NCBI RefSeq assembly: GCF_018603885.1
Contig: NZ_JAHGAW010000007.1
Span: 193,443-257,442, forward strand
DNA from: Sphingobium nicotianae
GTDB lineage: Bacteria > Pseudomonadota > Alphaproteobacteria > Sphingomonadales > Sphingomonadaceae
Length of the DNA stretch: 64,000 nucleotides
Direction: 5' to 3'
Below the pieces are notes generated by a model, which worked only from the letters and a program-made list of their open reading frames with translations, did not search any database and had not been told where the DNA came from. A program made the translations under genes and the position numbers. This document shows positions 16,109-26,364 of the stretch, in pieces (within the stretch, counting starts at the first letter, position 1; every line of letters begins with the position of its first letter).

Positions 16109-17389
16109 ATGATGCGCGGAGCCATATATCGACAGCTCTGGTTCCAGGTGCTGATCGCAACCATTGCCGGCATCGCGCTCGGCCATTGGGCGCCGGGCCT
16201 CGGGGTGCCGCTCAAGCCGCTCGGCGATGCCTTCATCGCGCTCATTCGCATGATGATCGCGCCGGTGATCTTCTGCACGGTCGTTCATGGCATCGCGAGC
16301 GCCAACGACATGAAGTCGGTCGGGCGACTGGCGATCCGCTCGCTCATCTATTTCGAGATCATCACCATCCTCGCGCTCATCATCGGTCTGATCGCGGTCA
16401 ATCTGTGGCAGCCGGGCGTCGGCATGAATGTCGACCTGTCGTCGCTCGATGCCAAGTCGGTTGAGACCTATGTCGCCACAGCGCACGAGCAAAGCATCAC
16501 CGGCTATCTGCTCGCCATCATTCCAACCACCTTCCTCTCCGCGTTCACCGAGGGACAAGTGCTGCAGGTGCTGCTCATTTCCTGCCTGTTCGGCATGGCC
16601 GTGGCGACGATGGGCGAGAAGGGCCGGCCGATCGTCGACATGGTCGACAAACTCTCGGCCGCCTTCTTCCGGATCATCCATTTTCTCATGTATCTCTCGC
16701 CGGTCGGCGCCTTCGGCGCGATCGCCTTCACGGTCGGCAAGTTCGGCTCCGGTTCGCTCGTCTCGCTCGGCGAACTGATCATCATGTTCCTGCTGCTCTG
16801 CCTTGTCTTCACGATCGTCGTGCTGGGCGGTGTCGCCCGGCTCGTAAATGTCAGCCTTTGGCGCCTGCTGATTTACATGCGTGACGAGATCGTCATCGTC
16901 GCGGCAACGACCTCGACCGAGACAGTGCTGCCGCGCATCATCGAGAAGATGCGGGCGGCTGGATGCGACGAGAAGGTGGTCGGTTTCGTCGTGCCTGCCG
17001 GCTATTCCTTCAACCTGGATGGCACCTGCCTCTATTTGACGGTGGTCGCGGTCTTTCTCGCGCAGGCCACCAATACGCCGCTCGATCTATGGCATCAGCT
17101 GGTGCTGCTGGCGGTGCTGCTGCTGACCTCTAAGGGCGCGGCGGGAGTCGCTGGCGCGGCCTTCGTGGTGCTGGCCGCCACGCTCGGGACGACCGGCACG
17201 ATCCCGGTCGCCAGCATTGCGATGATCCTGGGCATCCACCGCATTCTGGCGGAAGGGCTGACCTTCGTGAACCTGATCGGCAATTGCCTCGCCGCCGTGG
17301 TGCTGGCGACCTGGGAAGGCGCCATCGACCGGGAGAAGCTGGCGACGACGATCGGCAATGCCAAGGCGCGGCAACTCGCGGGCGATTGA
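16109..17389 (+). CDS. dctA: C4-dicarboxylate:cation symporter DctA-like
   Basis: A 426-residue member of the dicarboxylate/amino-acid:cation symporter family (DAACS/SDF), importing succinate, fumarate or malate with protons or sodium. Hydrophobic helices run throughout; the signature residues are in PVIFCTVVHGIA, the re-entrant loop TSTETVLPRII and AGYSFNLDGTCLYLT. I chose ATG 16109 (two ATGs in tandem) because GGAGG lies nine bases upstream. DctA is the usual name, but a glutamate/aspartate specificity cannot be excluded. Confidence 0.9.
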   Translation: MMRGAIYRQLWFQVLIATIAGIALGHWAPGLGVPLKPLGDAFIALIRMMIAPVIFCTVVHGIASANDMKSVGRLAIRSLIYFEIITILALIIGLIAVNLWQPGVGMNVDLSSLDAKSVETYVATAHEQSITGYLLAIIPTTFLSAFTEGQVLQVLLISCLFGMAVATMGEKGRPIVDMVDKLSAAFFRIIHFLMYLSPVGAFGAIAFTVGKFGSGSLVSLGELIIMFLLLCLVFTIVVLGGVARLVNVSLWRLLIYMRDEIVIVAATTSTETVLPRIIEKMRAAGCDEKVVGFVVPAGYSFNLDGTCLYLTVVAVFLAQATNTPLDLWHQLVLLAVLLLTSKGAAGVAGAAFVVLAATLGTTGTIPVASIAMILGIHRILAEGLTFVNLIGNCLAAVVLATWEGAIDREKLATTIGNAKARQLAGD

Positions 17390-17390
17390 G

Positions 17391-20300
17391 TCACCCGATC
17401 GACTTCGCCAGCCCCTGCGACAGCTTCAGCGCGCCGTTGAGTCGCGCCTTGGGGTCTGGCCAGGCGCGCTGGATCACCAGCTTCGAATCCGGGCGTAGTT
17501 TGGCGATCGGGCCGAGCTTCTGGACATAGGAGAGCAGGCCCGGCAGGTTCGGGCACTGGTCGTTGTGGAAGCTCACCAGCGCGCCCCGCGGGCCGATGTC
17601 GATCTTGGCGATGCCGGCCTTGCGACAGTTCATCTTCACTTCGATCAGCGTCAGCAGATTCTGCGTCGCGTCGGGCATCGGGCCGAACCGGTCGATCATC
17701 TCGGCGGCGAAGCTCTCGATGCCGCCCTTCTCCTCCAGCTCGTTGATGCGGCGATAGAGTCCCATGCGCAGGTCGAGATCCGGCACATAATCGTCGGGGA
17801 TGAGGATCGGCGCCTCGACATTGATCTGCGGCGACCATTTGTCGGTGACCGGCGCGAGATGCGCGCCGCCGGCCTTGGCCTCCAGGATCGCCTCTTCCAG
17901 CATCGACTGGTACAGCTCGAAGCCGACTTCCTTGATGTGGCCGCTCTGCTCGTCGCCAACGAGATTGCCGGCGCCGCGAATGTCGAGATCGTGGCTGGCG
18001 AGCTGGAAGCCGGCGCCGAGCGTGTCGAGATCGGAGAGCACCTTGAGGCGCTTGTCGGCCGTCTCGGTGGTGACGCGGTCGGCCTGCGTGGTCAGATAGG
18101 CATAGGCGCGGGTCTTGGAGCGCCCGACGCGGCCGCGCAGCTGGTAGAGCTGGGCAAGGCCGAAGCGGTCGGCGCGGTGGATGATGATCGTGTTGGCGCT
18201 GGGGATGTCGAGGCCGGATTCGACGATCGTGGTCGAGAGCAGCACGTCATATTTGCGCTCGTAGAAGTTCGACATGCGCTCTTCGACTTCGCTGGGCGAC
18301 ATCTGGCCATGCGCGGAGATCGAGCGTACTTCCGGCACTTTCTCGCGCAGGAAATCCTCCATATCCGGCATGTCGGAGATGCGCGGCACGACGAAATAGG
18401 TCTGGCCGCCGCGATAATGCTCGCGCAGCAGCGCCTCGCGCAGCACGACATCGTCCCATGGCATGACATAGGTGCGCACGGCGAGGCGATCGACCGGCGG
18501 CGTCTGGATGACCGACAGCTCGCGCAGGCCGCTCATCGCCATCTGCAGCGTGCGCGGGATCGGCGTCGCGGTGAGGGTTAGGACGTGGACGTCGGCCTTG
18601 AGCTGCTTCAGCCGCTCCTTGTGGACCACGCCGAAGCGCTGTTCCTCATCGACAATGACCAGGCCGAGACGCTTGAATTCCAGCCCCTTGGCAAGCAGCG
18701 CATGGGTGCCGATGACGATGTCGACCGTGCCGTCGGCAAGACCCTCCTTGGTCGCCTTGGCCTCGTTGGCGCCGACGAGGCGGGAGAGGCGCCCGACCTT
18801 GAGGGGGAAGCCACGGAACCGCTCCTCGAAATTGAGATGATGCTGGCGTGCCAGCAGTGTGGTCGGGCAGATCAGAGCAACCTGAGCGCCGGCCATCGCT
18901 GCGACGAAGGCGGCGCGCAGCGCGACCTCGGTCTTGCCGAATCCGACATCGCCGCAGACCAGGCGGTCCATCGGTTTGCCGGCAGCGAGATCGTCCAGCA
19001 CGTCGGCGATGGCGCGGTCCTGATCCTCGGTCTCCTGATAGGGAAAGCGATCGACGAAGGCGGGATAGCCGGCACTTTCCGGCTCATAGGCCGGGGCGGT
19101 GCGGAGCGCGCGCAGGGCGGCGGTCGCCAGCAGTTCGCCGGCAATCTCGCGAATGCGCTCCTTCATCCGCGATTTGCGGCGCTGCCAGGCCTCGCCGCCG
19201 AGCTTGTCGAGCGCGACGGCATCCTCCCCCGAGCCATAGCGCGAGAGCACGTCGATATTCTCTACCGGCACGAACAGCTTGTCGCCGCCGGCATAGGTCA
19301 GCGCGACGCAGTCGTGCGGCTCCTTGCCGACCGGAATGGAGGTCAGCCCTTCGTAGCGGCCGATGCCATGATCGACATGGACGACGAGATCGCCCGGAGT
19401 GAGCGTCGCCAGCTCGGCGAGGAAGGCGTCGGCGCTCTTGCGCCGCTTCTGGCGGCGCACGAGGCGATCGCCGAGCATGTCCTGCTCGGTGAGCACTTCC
19501 ATGTCGCCCGTCGCGAAGCCATGATCGAGCGGCAGAACGGCGAGCGCGACGGCGCCCTTGGCGGCCTCGCCTTGCGCCTGCTGCCAGTTCTCGACCAGCA
19601 TCATGCGTTTGACGCCATGATCGGTCAGCAGCCCGCTCAGCCGCTCGCGAGCGCCGGCGGAATAGCTGGCGATGATCCGCTTCCGGCCTTTGCGCTGCGC
19701 CTGCTCGAGATGCTTGGCGACAGCCTCATAGACATTGGCGTTCTGTGCGCGCTCCGGCGCAAAATCGCGCGCGCTATCCACGCCGAAATCGAGGACGACA
19801 GCGCTCTCCGGTTCGTGGAAGGTCGATGTGATGTGGATGGGCAGCGCGGCGACCTCGGCCGTCCAGTCCTCCGCCGTGATATAGAGCTGATCGGGCGGGA
19901 GGGGCCGGTAGCTGCCCGGCGAGGCGCCGGCAGCCTGGACGCGATTGGCATGATAGTCCCGGATCGCCTCGAACCGCGCTTCCGCCGCGCCCGCCACGCC
20001 GCCGTCGCGCAGCCACAGCGTGCCGGCGGGCAGATGCTCGGCAAGGGGCACGAGGCGCTCCTCGAACAAGGGCAGCCAATGCTCCATGCCGGCGAGGCGG
20101 CGCCCGTCGCTCACTGCCTGATAGAGCGGGTCTCCGGTCGCGGTGGCGCCGAACATCTCGCGATAACGGCCGCGGAAGCGCTTGATGCTCTCCTCGTCGA
20201 GCAGTGCCTCCGAGGCAGGCAGCAGCATGAAATGATCGACCGCGCCGGTCGTGCGCTGGTCGTTGACATCGAAGCGGCGCAGCGTCTCGATCTCGTCGCC

Positions 20301-20870
20301 GAAGAAATCGAGCCGCAGCGGGCCTGGCTCGCCCGACGGGAACAGATCGACGATGCCGCCGCGCACCGCATATTCGCCGGCGTCGTGGACGGTGTCGGTG
20401 CGCACATAGCCGTTGGACTGGAGCAAGGCGACAAGCCGGTCGATGGCGATGCGCTCGCCCGGCGCGAGGCGCGCGACCATCTGGCGGATGCGGAATGGCG
20501 TCAGCGTCTTCTGGGCGAGCGCATTGATCGTGGTGAGGACGAGTTGCGGCCCCTTGGGCTCGCGCTGGAGGGCATGGAGCCCGGCGAGCCGTTCGGACGC
20601 GGCACGCAGCGAGGGCGAGGCGCGGTCATAGGGCAGGCAGTCCCATGCGGGGATGCGCACCACCTCAAGCTCGGGCGCGAAATAGCCGACGGTGGTCTCG
20701 ATCGCCTCCATCATCTGCGCGTCCGGCGCGATGAAGCAGACGCGGGCGCCCTTGCCGCCAACCGACGCGGCGCGCGCGAGATCGGCGAGCAGCACGGGCG
20801 TGAAACCGGCGGGCACGCCCGAGAGGGTGAGGGGCGTCCTGGCCTGGAGGATGCGGGGGAGATCGGTCAT
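17391..20870 (-). CDS. mfd: Transcription-repair coupling factor Mfd
   Basis: A 1159-residue DNA translocase that removes stalled RNA polymerase and recruits UvrA. The N-terminal UvrB-like region is present (about 1-450), then the RNA-polymerase interaction domain starting LTPGDLVVHVDHGIGRYEGL, the helicase core with Walker A GDVGFGKTE and Walker B DEEQRFGV, the TATPIPRTLQMAMSGLRE motif, and QLRGRVGRSKTRAYAYL. The TRCF C-terminal domain ends the protein. Length and all motifs are normal. It converges on the dctA gene with one base between the stops. Confidence 0.97.
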   Translation of the reverse strand: MTDLPRILQARTPLTLSGVPAGFTPVLLADLARAASVGGKGARVCFIAPDAQMMEAIETTVGYFAPELEVVRIPAWDCLPYDRASPSLRAASERLAGLHALQREPKGPQLVLTTINALAQKTLTPFRIRQMVARLAPGERIAIDRLVALLQSNGYVRTDTVHDAGEYAVRGGIVDLFPSGEPGPLRLDFFGDEIETLRRFDVNDQRTTGAVDHFMLLPASEALLDEESIKRFRGRYREMFGATATGDPLYQAVSDGRRLAGMEHWLPLFEERLVPLAEHLPAGTLWLRDGGVAGAAEARFEAIRDYHANRVQAAGASPGSYRPLPPDQLYITAEDWTAEVAALPIHITSTFHEPESAVVLDFGVDSARDFAPERAQNANVYEAVAKHLEQAQRKGRKRIIASYSAGARERLSGLLTDHGVKRMMLVENWQQAQGEAAKGAVALAVLPLDHGFATGDMEVLTEQDMLGDRLVRRQKRRKSADAFLAELATLTPGDLVVHVDHGIGRYEGLTSIPVGKEPHDCVALTYAGGDKLFVPVENIDVLSRYGSGEDAVALDKLGGEAWQRRKSRMKERIREIAGELLATAALRALRTAPAYEPESAGYPAFVDRFPYQETEDQDRAIADVLDDLAAGKPMDRLVCGDVGFGKTEVALRAAFVAAMAGAQVALICPTTLLARQHHLNFEERFRGFPLKVGRLSRLVGANEAKATKEGLADGTVDIVIGTHALLAKGLEFKRLGLVIVDEEQRFGVVHKERLKQLKADVHVLTLTATPIPRTLQMAMSGLRELSVIQTPPVDRLAVRTYVMPWDDVVLREALLREHYRGGQTYFVVPRISDMPDMEDFLREKVPEVRSISAHGQMSPSEVEERMSNFYERKYDVLLSTTIVESGLDIPSANTIIIHRADRFGLAQLYQLRGRVGRSKTRAYAYLTTQADRVTTETADKRLKVLSDLDTLGAGFQLASHDLDIRGAGNLVGDEQSGHIKEVGFELYQSMLEEAILEAKAGGAHLAPVTDKWSPQINVEAPILIPDDYVPDLDLRMGLYRRINELEEKGGIESFAAEMIDRFGPMPDATQNLLTLIEVKMNCRKAGIAKIDIGPRGALVSFHNDQCPNLPGLLSYVQKLGPIAKLRPDSKLVIQRAWPDPKARLNGALKLSQGLAKSIG

Positions 20871-20892
20871 GTTTCTTCTAATTCCAGAACGC

Positions 20893-21002
20893 CGTTCGCC
20901 CTGAGTAGGGGCTGAGCTTGTCGAAGACCCGTATCGAAGGGTCGCGCACTGGTCCTTCGATACGCCATTTCGACAAGCTCAACGGCTACTCAGGACGAAC
21001 GG
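20893..21002. repeat. Palindromic intergenic repeat (family 2)
   Basis: Left arm 20893-20940 (CGTTCGCCCTGAGTAGGGG, GAGCTTGTCGAAG) and right arm 20953-21002 (CTTCGATACG, TTTCGACAAGCTCAACGG, CTACTCAGGACGAACGG) are inverted copies. This is the widely dispersed proteobacterial 'GAGCTTGTCGAA' palindrome. It fills the gap between sdhE and mfd on the minus strand and would form a long stem in the transcript. Confidence 0.85.
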
Positions 21003-21022
21003 GAGGGTGCTTGTTGAACGTC

Positions 21023-21289
21023 TCACTTCTCGATGGGCACATAATCCAGCGCCCGCATGGCCTGCATCAGCACTCCCTCATAGCGCGCGGGGCAAGGCGC
21101 GGTTCCGATCGCCCAGGACATGATGTCGACATCCTGCTCATCCAGCAGCGTCTCGAACAGGTCGGCCTCGGCCTCGCTCCAGCTTCGCCCATGCTTGTCG
21201 AAGAAGCCGCCGATCAGCAGATCGGCCTCCTTGGTGCCGCGATGCCAGGCGCGAAAGCGGATGCGGCGCAGGCGGCTTTCCTCGATCAT
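21023..21289 (-). CDS. sdhE: Succinate dehydrogenase assembly factor 2 (SdhE)
   Basis: An 87-residue flavinylation factor that helps attach FAD to the SdhA subunit. The signature RGTKEADLLIGGF (the RGxxE motif) follows a basic N-terminus (RLRRIRFRAWH), and the acidic helix FETLLDEQDVDIMSW is typical. The ATG at 21289 has AAGGA upstream; an in-frame start ten codons earlier is less likely. It is probably transcribed ahead of mfd. Confidence 0.92.
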   Translation of the reverse strand: MIEESRLRRIRFRAWHRGTKEADLLIGGFFDKHGRSWSEAEADLFETLLDEQDVDIMSWAIGTAPCPARYEGVLMQAMRALDYVPIEK

Positions 21290-21390
21290 GTCCGATCCTT
21301 CCCGCGCCGATACGCGCAACAGCAGTTGGCCGGCGGACGCATTTTAAGCTCCCGTCGGCTGAATTCCGGAGCCGTTTCGCCTCTTCCGGT

Positions 21391-21466
21391 GCTCCCGCGG
21401 AAGCAGGAGCCCCGGGCGGCGAGGTTCGTCGGTTGGGCCCTGGGTTCCTGCTTTCGCAAGAACACG
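21391..21466. repeat. REP-like palindromic repeat (family 1, copy B)
   Basis: GCTCCCGCGGAAGCAGGAGC on the left and GGGTTCCTGCTTTCGCAAGAAC on the right form inverted arms of the same type as at 1873-1932, with more mismatches. It lies between the divergent sdhE and recG genes, so it is not simply a terminator. Confidence 0.7.
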
Positions 21467-21515
21467 AAAAAGGCGATTTCCGTCAAACCAGACAGGCTCT
21501 AGACCCCACATAGTC

Positions 21516-23582
21516 ATGCGCCCCGATATTCTCAATCCGCTCTTCACCGAAAGCACCGCGCTCAAGGGCGTGGGCGCCGCGCTCGCCAGGCCGCTCGAGC
21601 GCCTCGGGCTCCTGCGCGCGGTCGATCTGGCCTTTCACCTGCCGGTGGCCTGGATCGAGCGGCAGAAGGTGCGGCGTCTTGCCGAGGCGGAGACGGGGCG
21701 CATGGTCGGACTCGTATTGATGGCCACCGATTATCGGGCCTCCGGTTCGCCTCGCGCGCCGTTCCGCATTCATGCGCAGGATGAGGCGGGCGACCCGATC
21801 AGCATCGTCTATTTCGGCAAGAATAGCGGCTGGCCGAGAAAGCTCTTCCCGCTCGGCGAGATGCGCTTCGTCTCCGGGCGACTGGACCGGTTCGGCGACG
21901 ATCTGCAGATCGTCCATCCCGATCATGTCGTGGAGCTTGGCGAAGCCGCGGCAATCCCCGAACGCGAGCCGGTCTATGGCCTCTCCGAGGGCATCACCAA
22001 TGGCCGGATGCGTGAGCTCGTCGCGCAGGGCGTCGCGCGGGCGCCGGAGCTGGCCGAATGGATCGAGCCTGGCCTGCTGGCACGAAAGGACTGGCCCGGC
22101 TGGCACATGGCGCTGGGCATGGTGCATCAAGACCCCGGCGCCCGACTGGCCCGCGAGCGATTGGCCTATGACGAGGTGTTCGCCGGTCAGCTCGCTCTGA
22201 TGGTGATGCGCGCGTCGTCGCGACGCCGGCGTGGCATCCCGATCACCGGCGACGGCCATCTGCGCGATGTGCTCAAGCTGCCGTTCGCGCCGACCGGGGC
22301 GCAGCGCCGTGTCTTCGGCGAGATCGAGGGCGACATGGCACAGAGCATCCCGATGCTGCGTCTGCTCCAGGGCGATGTCGGCTCCGGCAAGACGCTGGTC
22401 GCGCTGATGGCATTGCTCAACGCGGTCGAGGCGGGCGGGCAGGGGGCCTTCCTCGCGCCGACCGAGATTCTCGCGCGGCAGCATTTCGCGAGCCTGCAAG
22501 CCATGCTCGCGGGCCTGCCGGTCAACGTCGCATTGCTCACCGGGCGCGACAAGGGCAAGGCGCGCCAATCGACCCTGATGGGACTGGCGGACGGCAGCAT
22601 GCACATTCTCGTCGGCACGCACGCAATCTTCCAGGAGGCGGTCAGCTACCGCAATCTCGTCCTGGCCGTCATCGACGAGCAGCATCGCTTCGGCGTCTCG
22701 CAGCGGCTCCTGTTGACCGCCAAGGCCGAGCGTACGCCGCATCTGCTGGTGATGACCGCCACACCGATTCCGCGCACGCTGACCCTCGCGCAATATGGCG
22801 ACATGGACGTCTCGCGCCTCGATGAGATGCCGCCCGGCCGCCAGCCGGTCGACACGCGCGTGATCTCGGATGCGCGCATGGAAGAGGTGATCGAGGGATT
22901 GGGCCGGCATATCGACGCCGGTCGCCAGGCCTATTGGGTCTGCCCGTTGGTCGAGCAAGGGGAGGCGGAGGATGAAGCCGCCGCCGAGGCCCGCGCCGCG
23001 ATCCTGCGCAACCGTTTCGGTGCCGATCGGGTCGGCGTCGTCCACGGCCGCATGCCGGGTGCCGAGAAGGATGCCGTCATGGAGGCGTTCGCCTCCGGGC
23101 GGCTCAGGCTGCTGGTCGCGACCACGGTGATCGAGGTCGGCGTCGACGTGCCCAATGCGACGCTGATGATCGTCGAAGCTGCCGAGCGCTTCGGCCTCGC
23201 CCAGTTGCACCAATTGCGCGGGCGCGTCGGGCGCGGCGACCAGCGCAGCTTCTGCATGCTGTTGCACGGGCAAAACCTGTCCGAGACGGCGCGCGCGCGC
23301 CTCGCCCTCATGCGCGAGACCAATGATGGCTTCCGCATCGCCGAGGAGGATCTGCGTTTGCGTGGCGCAGGCGAATTGCTAGGCACCCGCCAGTCCGGCG
23401 AGCAGCGCTTCCGCCTCGCCAGCCCCGAGCAGATCCAGGAGCTGATCAGCGCGGCGCATGACGATGCGCGCCTGCTCATGGATCGCGATGGCGGGCTGGA
23501 TTCACCGCGCGGACAGGCGGCGCGGCTCTGTCTCTATCTGTTCGAGCGGGATGCCGCGATCAGCCTGCTGTCGAGCGGCTGA
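21516..23582 (+). CDS. recG: ATP-dependent DNA helicase RecG
   Basis: A 688-residue fork-reversal helicase. An N-terminal wedge/OB region (about 1-250) begins FTESTALKGVGAALA, then the helicase core with Walker A LLQGDVGSGKTLVA, Walker B DEQHRFGVSQR, TATPIPRTLTLAQYGDMD, and QLHQLRGRVGRGDQRSFC. The C-terminal part RIAEEDLRLRGAGELLGTRQSG is the TRG motif region used for translocation. All regions are complete. Confidence 0.97.
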   Translation: MRPDILNPLFTESTALKGVGAALARPLERLGLLRAVDLAFHLPVAWIERQKVRRLAEAETGRMVGLVLMATDYRASGSPRAPFRIHAQDEAGDPISIVYFGKNSGWPRKLFPLGEMRFVSGRLDRFGDDLQIVHPDHVVELGEAAAIPEREPVYGLSEGITNGRMRELVAQGVARAPELAEWIEPGLLARKDWPGWHMALGMVHQDPGARLARERLAYDEVFAGQLALMVMRASSRRRRGIPITGDGHLRDVLKLPFAPTGAQRRVFGEIEGDMAQSIPMLRLLQGDVGSGKTLVALMALLNAVEAGGQGAFLAPTEILARQHFASLQAMLAGLPVNVALLTGRDKGKARQSTLMGLADGSMHILVGTHAIFQEAVSYRNLVLAVIDEQHRFGVSQRLLLTAKAERTPHLLVMTATPIPRTLTLAQYGDMDVSRLDEMPPGRQPVDTRVISDARMEEVIEGLGRHIDAGRQAYWVCPLVEQGEAEDEAAAEARAAILRNRFGADRVGVVHGRMPGAEKDAVMEAFASGRLRLLVATTVIEVGVDVPNATLMIVEAAERFGLAQLHQLRGRVGRGDQRSFCMLLHGQNLSETARARLALMRETNDGFRIAEEDLRLRGAGELLGTRQSGEQRFRLASPEQIQELISAAHDDARLLMDRDGGLDSPRGQAARLCLYLFERDAAISLLSSG

Positions 23583-23588
23583 GACGGA

Positions 23589-23939
23589 TCAGCGCTCGCT
23601 TGGCCCGTCCTGGCCACTGCGCATCGCGGCAAGCAGACGCAGGAACGTGCGGGCATCGATCGGCATCAGGAACTTGCAGCCGAAACAGCCCTTCAGTCCC
23701 CACATTACCTGCGCCTTGACCGGACCGATCAGCGGCAGCTCGATATGGAGATGCTCGCCGCGCGCGAAACTGTTGCCGTGGAAGCGCGCATGCAGGCCGA
23801 AGGGTGAGATGTCGACGAGCCGGACAGGTTGCGGCTCGCGGCCCCGCCGCACGACGCTGGTCGGCAGGTCGACAGGCTCGCGAACGGATTGCCGCCGCTG
23901 CTCCTGCCCTTGCTCGAATTTCTTTGCCGGTTCAGCCAT
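23589..23939 (-). CDS. PilZ domain protein
   Basis: A 116-residue single-domain protein likely to bind cyclic di-GMP. The N-terminal RRQSVREPVDLP fits the RxxxR part of the site, and VDISPFGLHARFHG fits D/NxSxxG. It ends six bases from the recG stop, converging. A second PilZ gene follows at 24030-24362 on the same strand. Its target is unknown. Confidence 0.85.
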   Translation of the reverse strand: MAEPAKKFEQGQEQRRQSVREPVDLPTSVVRRGREPQPVRLVDISPFGLHARFHGNSFARGEHLHIELPLIGPVKAQVMWGLKGCFGCKFLMPIDARTFLRLLAAMRSGQDGPSER

Positions 23940-24029
23940 ATGCCCGACGATATAGACATCCAGGTTGATAAATCCTTGCCGGACGAGGCATTTATCGCGG
24001 ACCGACCCCCAAGAGGCTGTCGACGAAGA

Positions 24030-24362
24030 TCAGGTGGGCGCTGGGCTGCTGAATGAGGCTTTCATCTGCGGCAGCAGGGCGAGGTAACTCTCCACCGAAA
24101 TCCCGGTCTCGAACTCGAGGCCCATGCGCGCGCCGAGCGACCAGATGACCGTGCCGCGCCGGCTGGCCATGCCCGGCAGGTCGACCTCCAGCATCGTGCC
24201 GATCGGCATGATGCGGTCGCAGCGCACCATGCAGCCATAGGGCGAGATATTGACGATCAGGGCGGTTGTCGGCGCTAGTCGCCTTCCGCGGATTCGCGAT
24301 GGATAATCGACGGATTCACGCGGCGCACGGCGGAATTCCGCCGTGGAATAAGCTAGCGACAT
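24030..24362 (-). CDS. PilZ domain protein
   Basis: A 110-residue protein. FRRAPRESVDYPSRIRG provides the arginine motif and VNISPYGCMVRCD the NxSxxG motif of the cyclic di-GMP site; the rest reads as the usual six-stranded barrel (GTMLEVDLPG, GTVIWSLGARMGLEFE). The ATG at 24362 follows a G-rich GGGGGG. It differs clearly from its neighbour at 23589, so this is not a recent duplication. The roughly 158 bases upstream hold nothing I recognise apart from its promoter. Confidence 0.85.
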   Translation of the reverse strand: MSLAYSTAEFRRAPRESVDYPSRIRGRRLAPTTALIVNISPYGCMVRCDRIMPIGTMLEVDLPGMASRRGTVIWSLGARMGLEFETGISVESYLALLPQMKASFSSPAPT

Positions 24363-24520
24363 CGGTTTGCCCCCCTCAATCGGCGGCTGCAGTCTCGCTG
24401 GTGGGGATGAGCCAAAGCTCAATAGACGTGGTCAACGGCTGATTAGCCCGGTGTGGCCAGCGGCCTCTCATAAATGCCGACGGCTCGGCGCCAACGTCCA
24501 ACGCGCTGGAGGGGGCAGGC

Positions 24521-25762
24521 TCATCGCGTCAGCAGAGCGTGGCGCTTCTTGCCAAGGCTCAGCTTGATGGAGCCTTCGCTCATGACAACCTCATGCTTGT
24601 CGTCGCGGACAGGCTCGTCGTTGATCCGCACCGCGCCTTCCGCGATCTTGCGCCGTGCTTCGCCGTTCGACGCCGCCAGACCGGCCTGGACCAGCGCCGC
24701 GACGAGGCCGATGCTGCCACCCGCCACTGCGATCGTCGGCAGATCGGCACCGGCTGCGCCTTCCTCGAAGGTCACGCGCGCCGTCTCGGCCGCCGCGTCC
24801 GCAGCGGCGCGGCCGCGGCAGAGCGCCGTCGCCTCGTTGGCGAGCACTTTCTTGGCCTCGTTGATCTCGGCGCCGCCAAGCACCTCCAGCCGGGCGATCT
24901 CGTCGAGCGGGACATCCGTGAACAGCTTGAGGAAGCGCCCGACATCGCGATCGTCGGTGTTCCGCCAGAACTGCCAGTAATCGAAGCTCGAAAGCTGGTC
25001 CTCGTTCAGCCAGACGGCGCCCGAGACCGATTTGCCCATCTTCGAGCCGTCCGACTTGGTGATGAGCGGCGTCGTCACGCCATAGACCTCAGTGCCGTCG
25101 ATGCGGCGGCTGAGCTCGATGCCGTTGACGATATTGCCCCACTGGTCCGATCCGCCCATCTGCAGGCGGCAGCCCACGCGGCGCGACAGCTCCAGGAAGT
25201 CATAGGCCTGCAGGATCATGTAGTTGAATTCGAGGAAGGTGAGCGGCTGCTCGCGCTCCAGCCGCAGCTTGACCGAATCGAAGGTCAGCATGCGGTTGAT
25301 CGTGAAATGCGGGCCGACATCGCGCAGCAGCTCGATATAGCCGAGCTTGCTCAGCCAATCGTCATTATTGACCATGATCGCATCGCTCGCGCCCCCCTCT
25401 TGTCCCTCTGGGCCGAAAGTCAGGAAGCGCTCGAAGGCGGTGCGGATCGAGGCGATGTTGGCATTGATGCCTTCGCTGGTGAGCAGTTTGCGCACCTCGT
25501 CCTTGCCGGAGGGATCACCGACCTTGGTCGTCCCGCCGCCCATCACCACGATCGGCTTGTGGCCGGCCTGCTGCAGGCGGCGCAGCAGCATGATCGAGAC
25601 GAGATTGCCGACATGGAGCGACGGCGCCGTCGCATCGAAGCCGATATAGCCGGGCACGACCTGCTTCGTCGCCAGCGCATCGAGCGCGCTTGCGTCGGTA
25701 ATCTGGTGTATATAGCCCCGCTCTTCGAGCAGGTTCAGCAGGTCGGACTTGTAGCTTGCCAT
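24521..25762 (-). CDS. tyrS: Tyrosyl-tRNA synthetase
   Basis: A 413-residue class I aminoacyl-tRNA synthetase. [10 protein letters not shown] is the HIGH-type motif, [12 protein letters not shown] is the tyrosine-pocket motif, and SKMGKS is the KMSKS loop; the C-terminal S4 RNA-binding domain ([20 protein letters not shown]) is present. It is divergent from the DOMON-like gene at 25810. Confidence 0.97.
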   Translation of the reverse strand: MASYKSDLLNLLEERGYIHQITDASALDALATKQVVPGYIGFDATAPSLHVGNLVSIMLLRRLQQAGHKPIVVMGGGTTKVGDPSGKDEVRKLLTSEGINANIASIRTAFERFLTFGPEGQEGGASDAIMVNNDDWLSKLGYIELLRDVGPHFTINRMLTFDSVKLRLEREQPLTFLEFNYMILQAYDFLELSRRVGCRLQMGGSDQWGNIVNGIELSRRIDGTEVYGVTTPLITKSDGSKMGKSVSGAVWLNEDQLSSFDYWQFWRNTDDRDVGRFLKLFTDVPLDEIARLEVLGGAEINEAKKVLANEATALCRGRAAADAAAETARVTFEEGAAGADLPTIAVAGGSIGLVAALVQAGLAASNGEARRKIAEGAVRINDEPVRDDKHEVVMSEGSIKLSLGKKRHALLTR

Positions 25763-25809
25763 GGTGGCCTCTCGCGGAAACGGGCGCCGCTTAGCATGGG
25801 ATACCGGCG

Positions 25810-26364
25810 ATGAGTAGAGTTTTGGCCACCACCGTTCTCCAGTGCCATCTCGCCACGCCCTGCGTTTCGCTCGCGGCCGTCGGTGCGCAGATCAGCCAGA
25901 GCGAGGACATGAGCTGGGAAGTCGCGTTCGCGGCGGTCGGCAAGCCGCGCGAGATCGTGATCCCCCCGGCGGCGCCGCGCGTCCATACCGACGATCTCTG
26001 GAAGACGACCTGCTTCGAGCTGTTCATCGGCCGGGGCGGGGACAGCTATGCCGAGCTCAACCTGTCCCCCTCGGGCGCCTTCGCGGTCTATAATTTCGAT
26101 CATTACCGTACCGGCATGCGCAGGATCGATCTGCCGGCGCCGGACCTGGCGCTCGACATCGGCCGCGAGCGGATCACGCTGACCGCCCGCTTTCCCGAGG
26201 ACAGCCTGCCATGGGACTATGACGGCCGGATCGGCATCAGCGCGGTGATCGAGGAGAAGAGCGGCGCCAAGAGCTACTGGGCGCTCGCGCACCCCCCCGG
26301 CAAGCCCGATTTCCATCATCATGATTGCTTCGCGCTCGCGCTTCCGCCACTTGGGAGCGCATGA
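25810..26364 (+). CDS. DOMON-like domain protein
   Basis: A 184-residue protein of the DOMON-like group (beta-sandwich related to CBM9-type domains). The conserved core is [38 protein letters not shown] and the C-terminal [14 protein letters not shown]. There is no signal peptide, so it is cytoplasmic. The stop overlaps the start of the NamZ-type gene by ATGA, so it is translationally coupled to a peptidoglycan-recycling hydrolase; a sugar- or muropeptide-related role is an inference from that. Confidence 0.85.
   Translation: MSRVLATTVLQCHLATPCVSLAAVGAQISQSEDMSWEVAFAAVGKPREIVIPPAAPRVHTDDLWKTTCFELFIGRGGDSYAELNLSPSGAFAVYNFDHYRTGMRRIDLPAPDLALDIGRERITLTARFPEDSLPWDYDGRIGISAVIEEKSGAKSYWALAHPPGKPDFHHHDCFALALPPLGSA

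Noticed and set aside
18585..20915. Long plus-strand open frame opposite mfd
   Set aside because: It mirrors mfd; no conserved motifs and no ribosome binding site.
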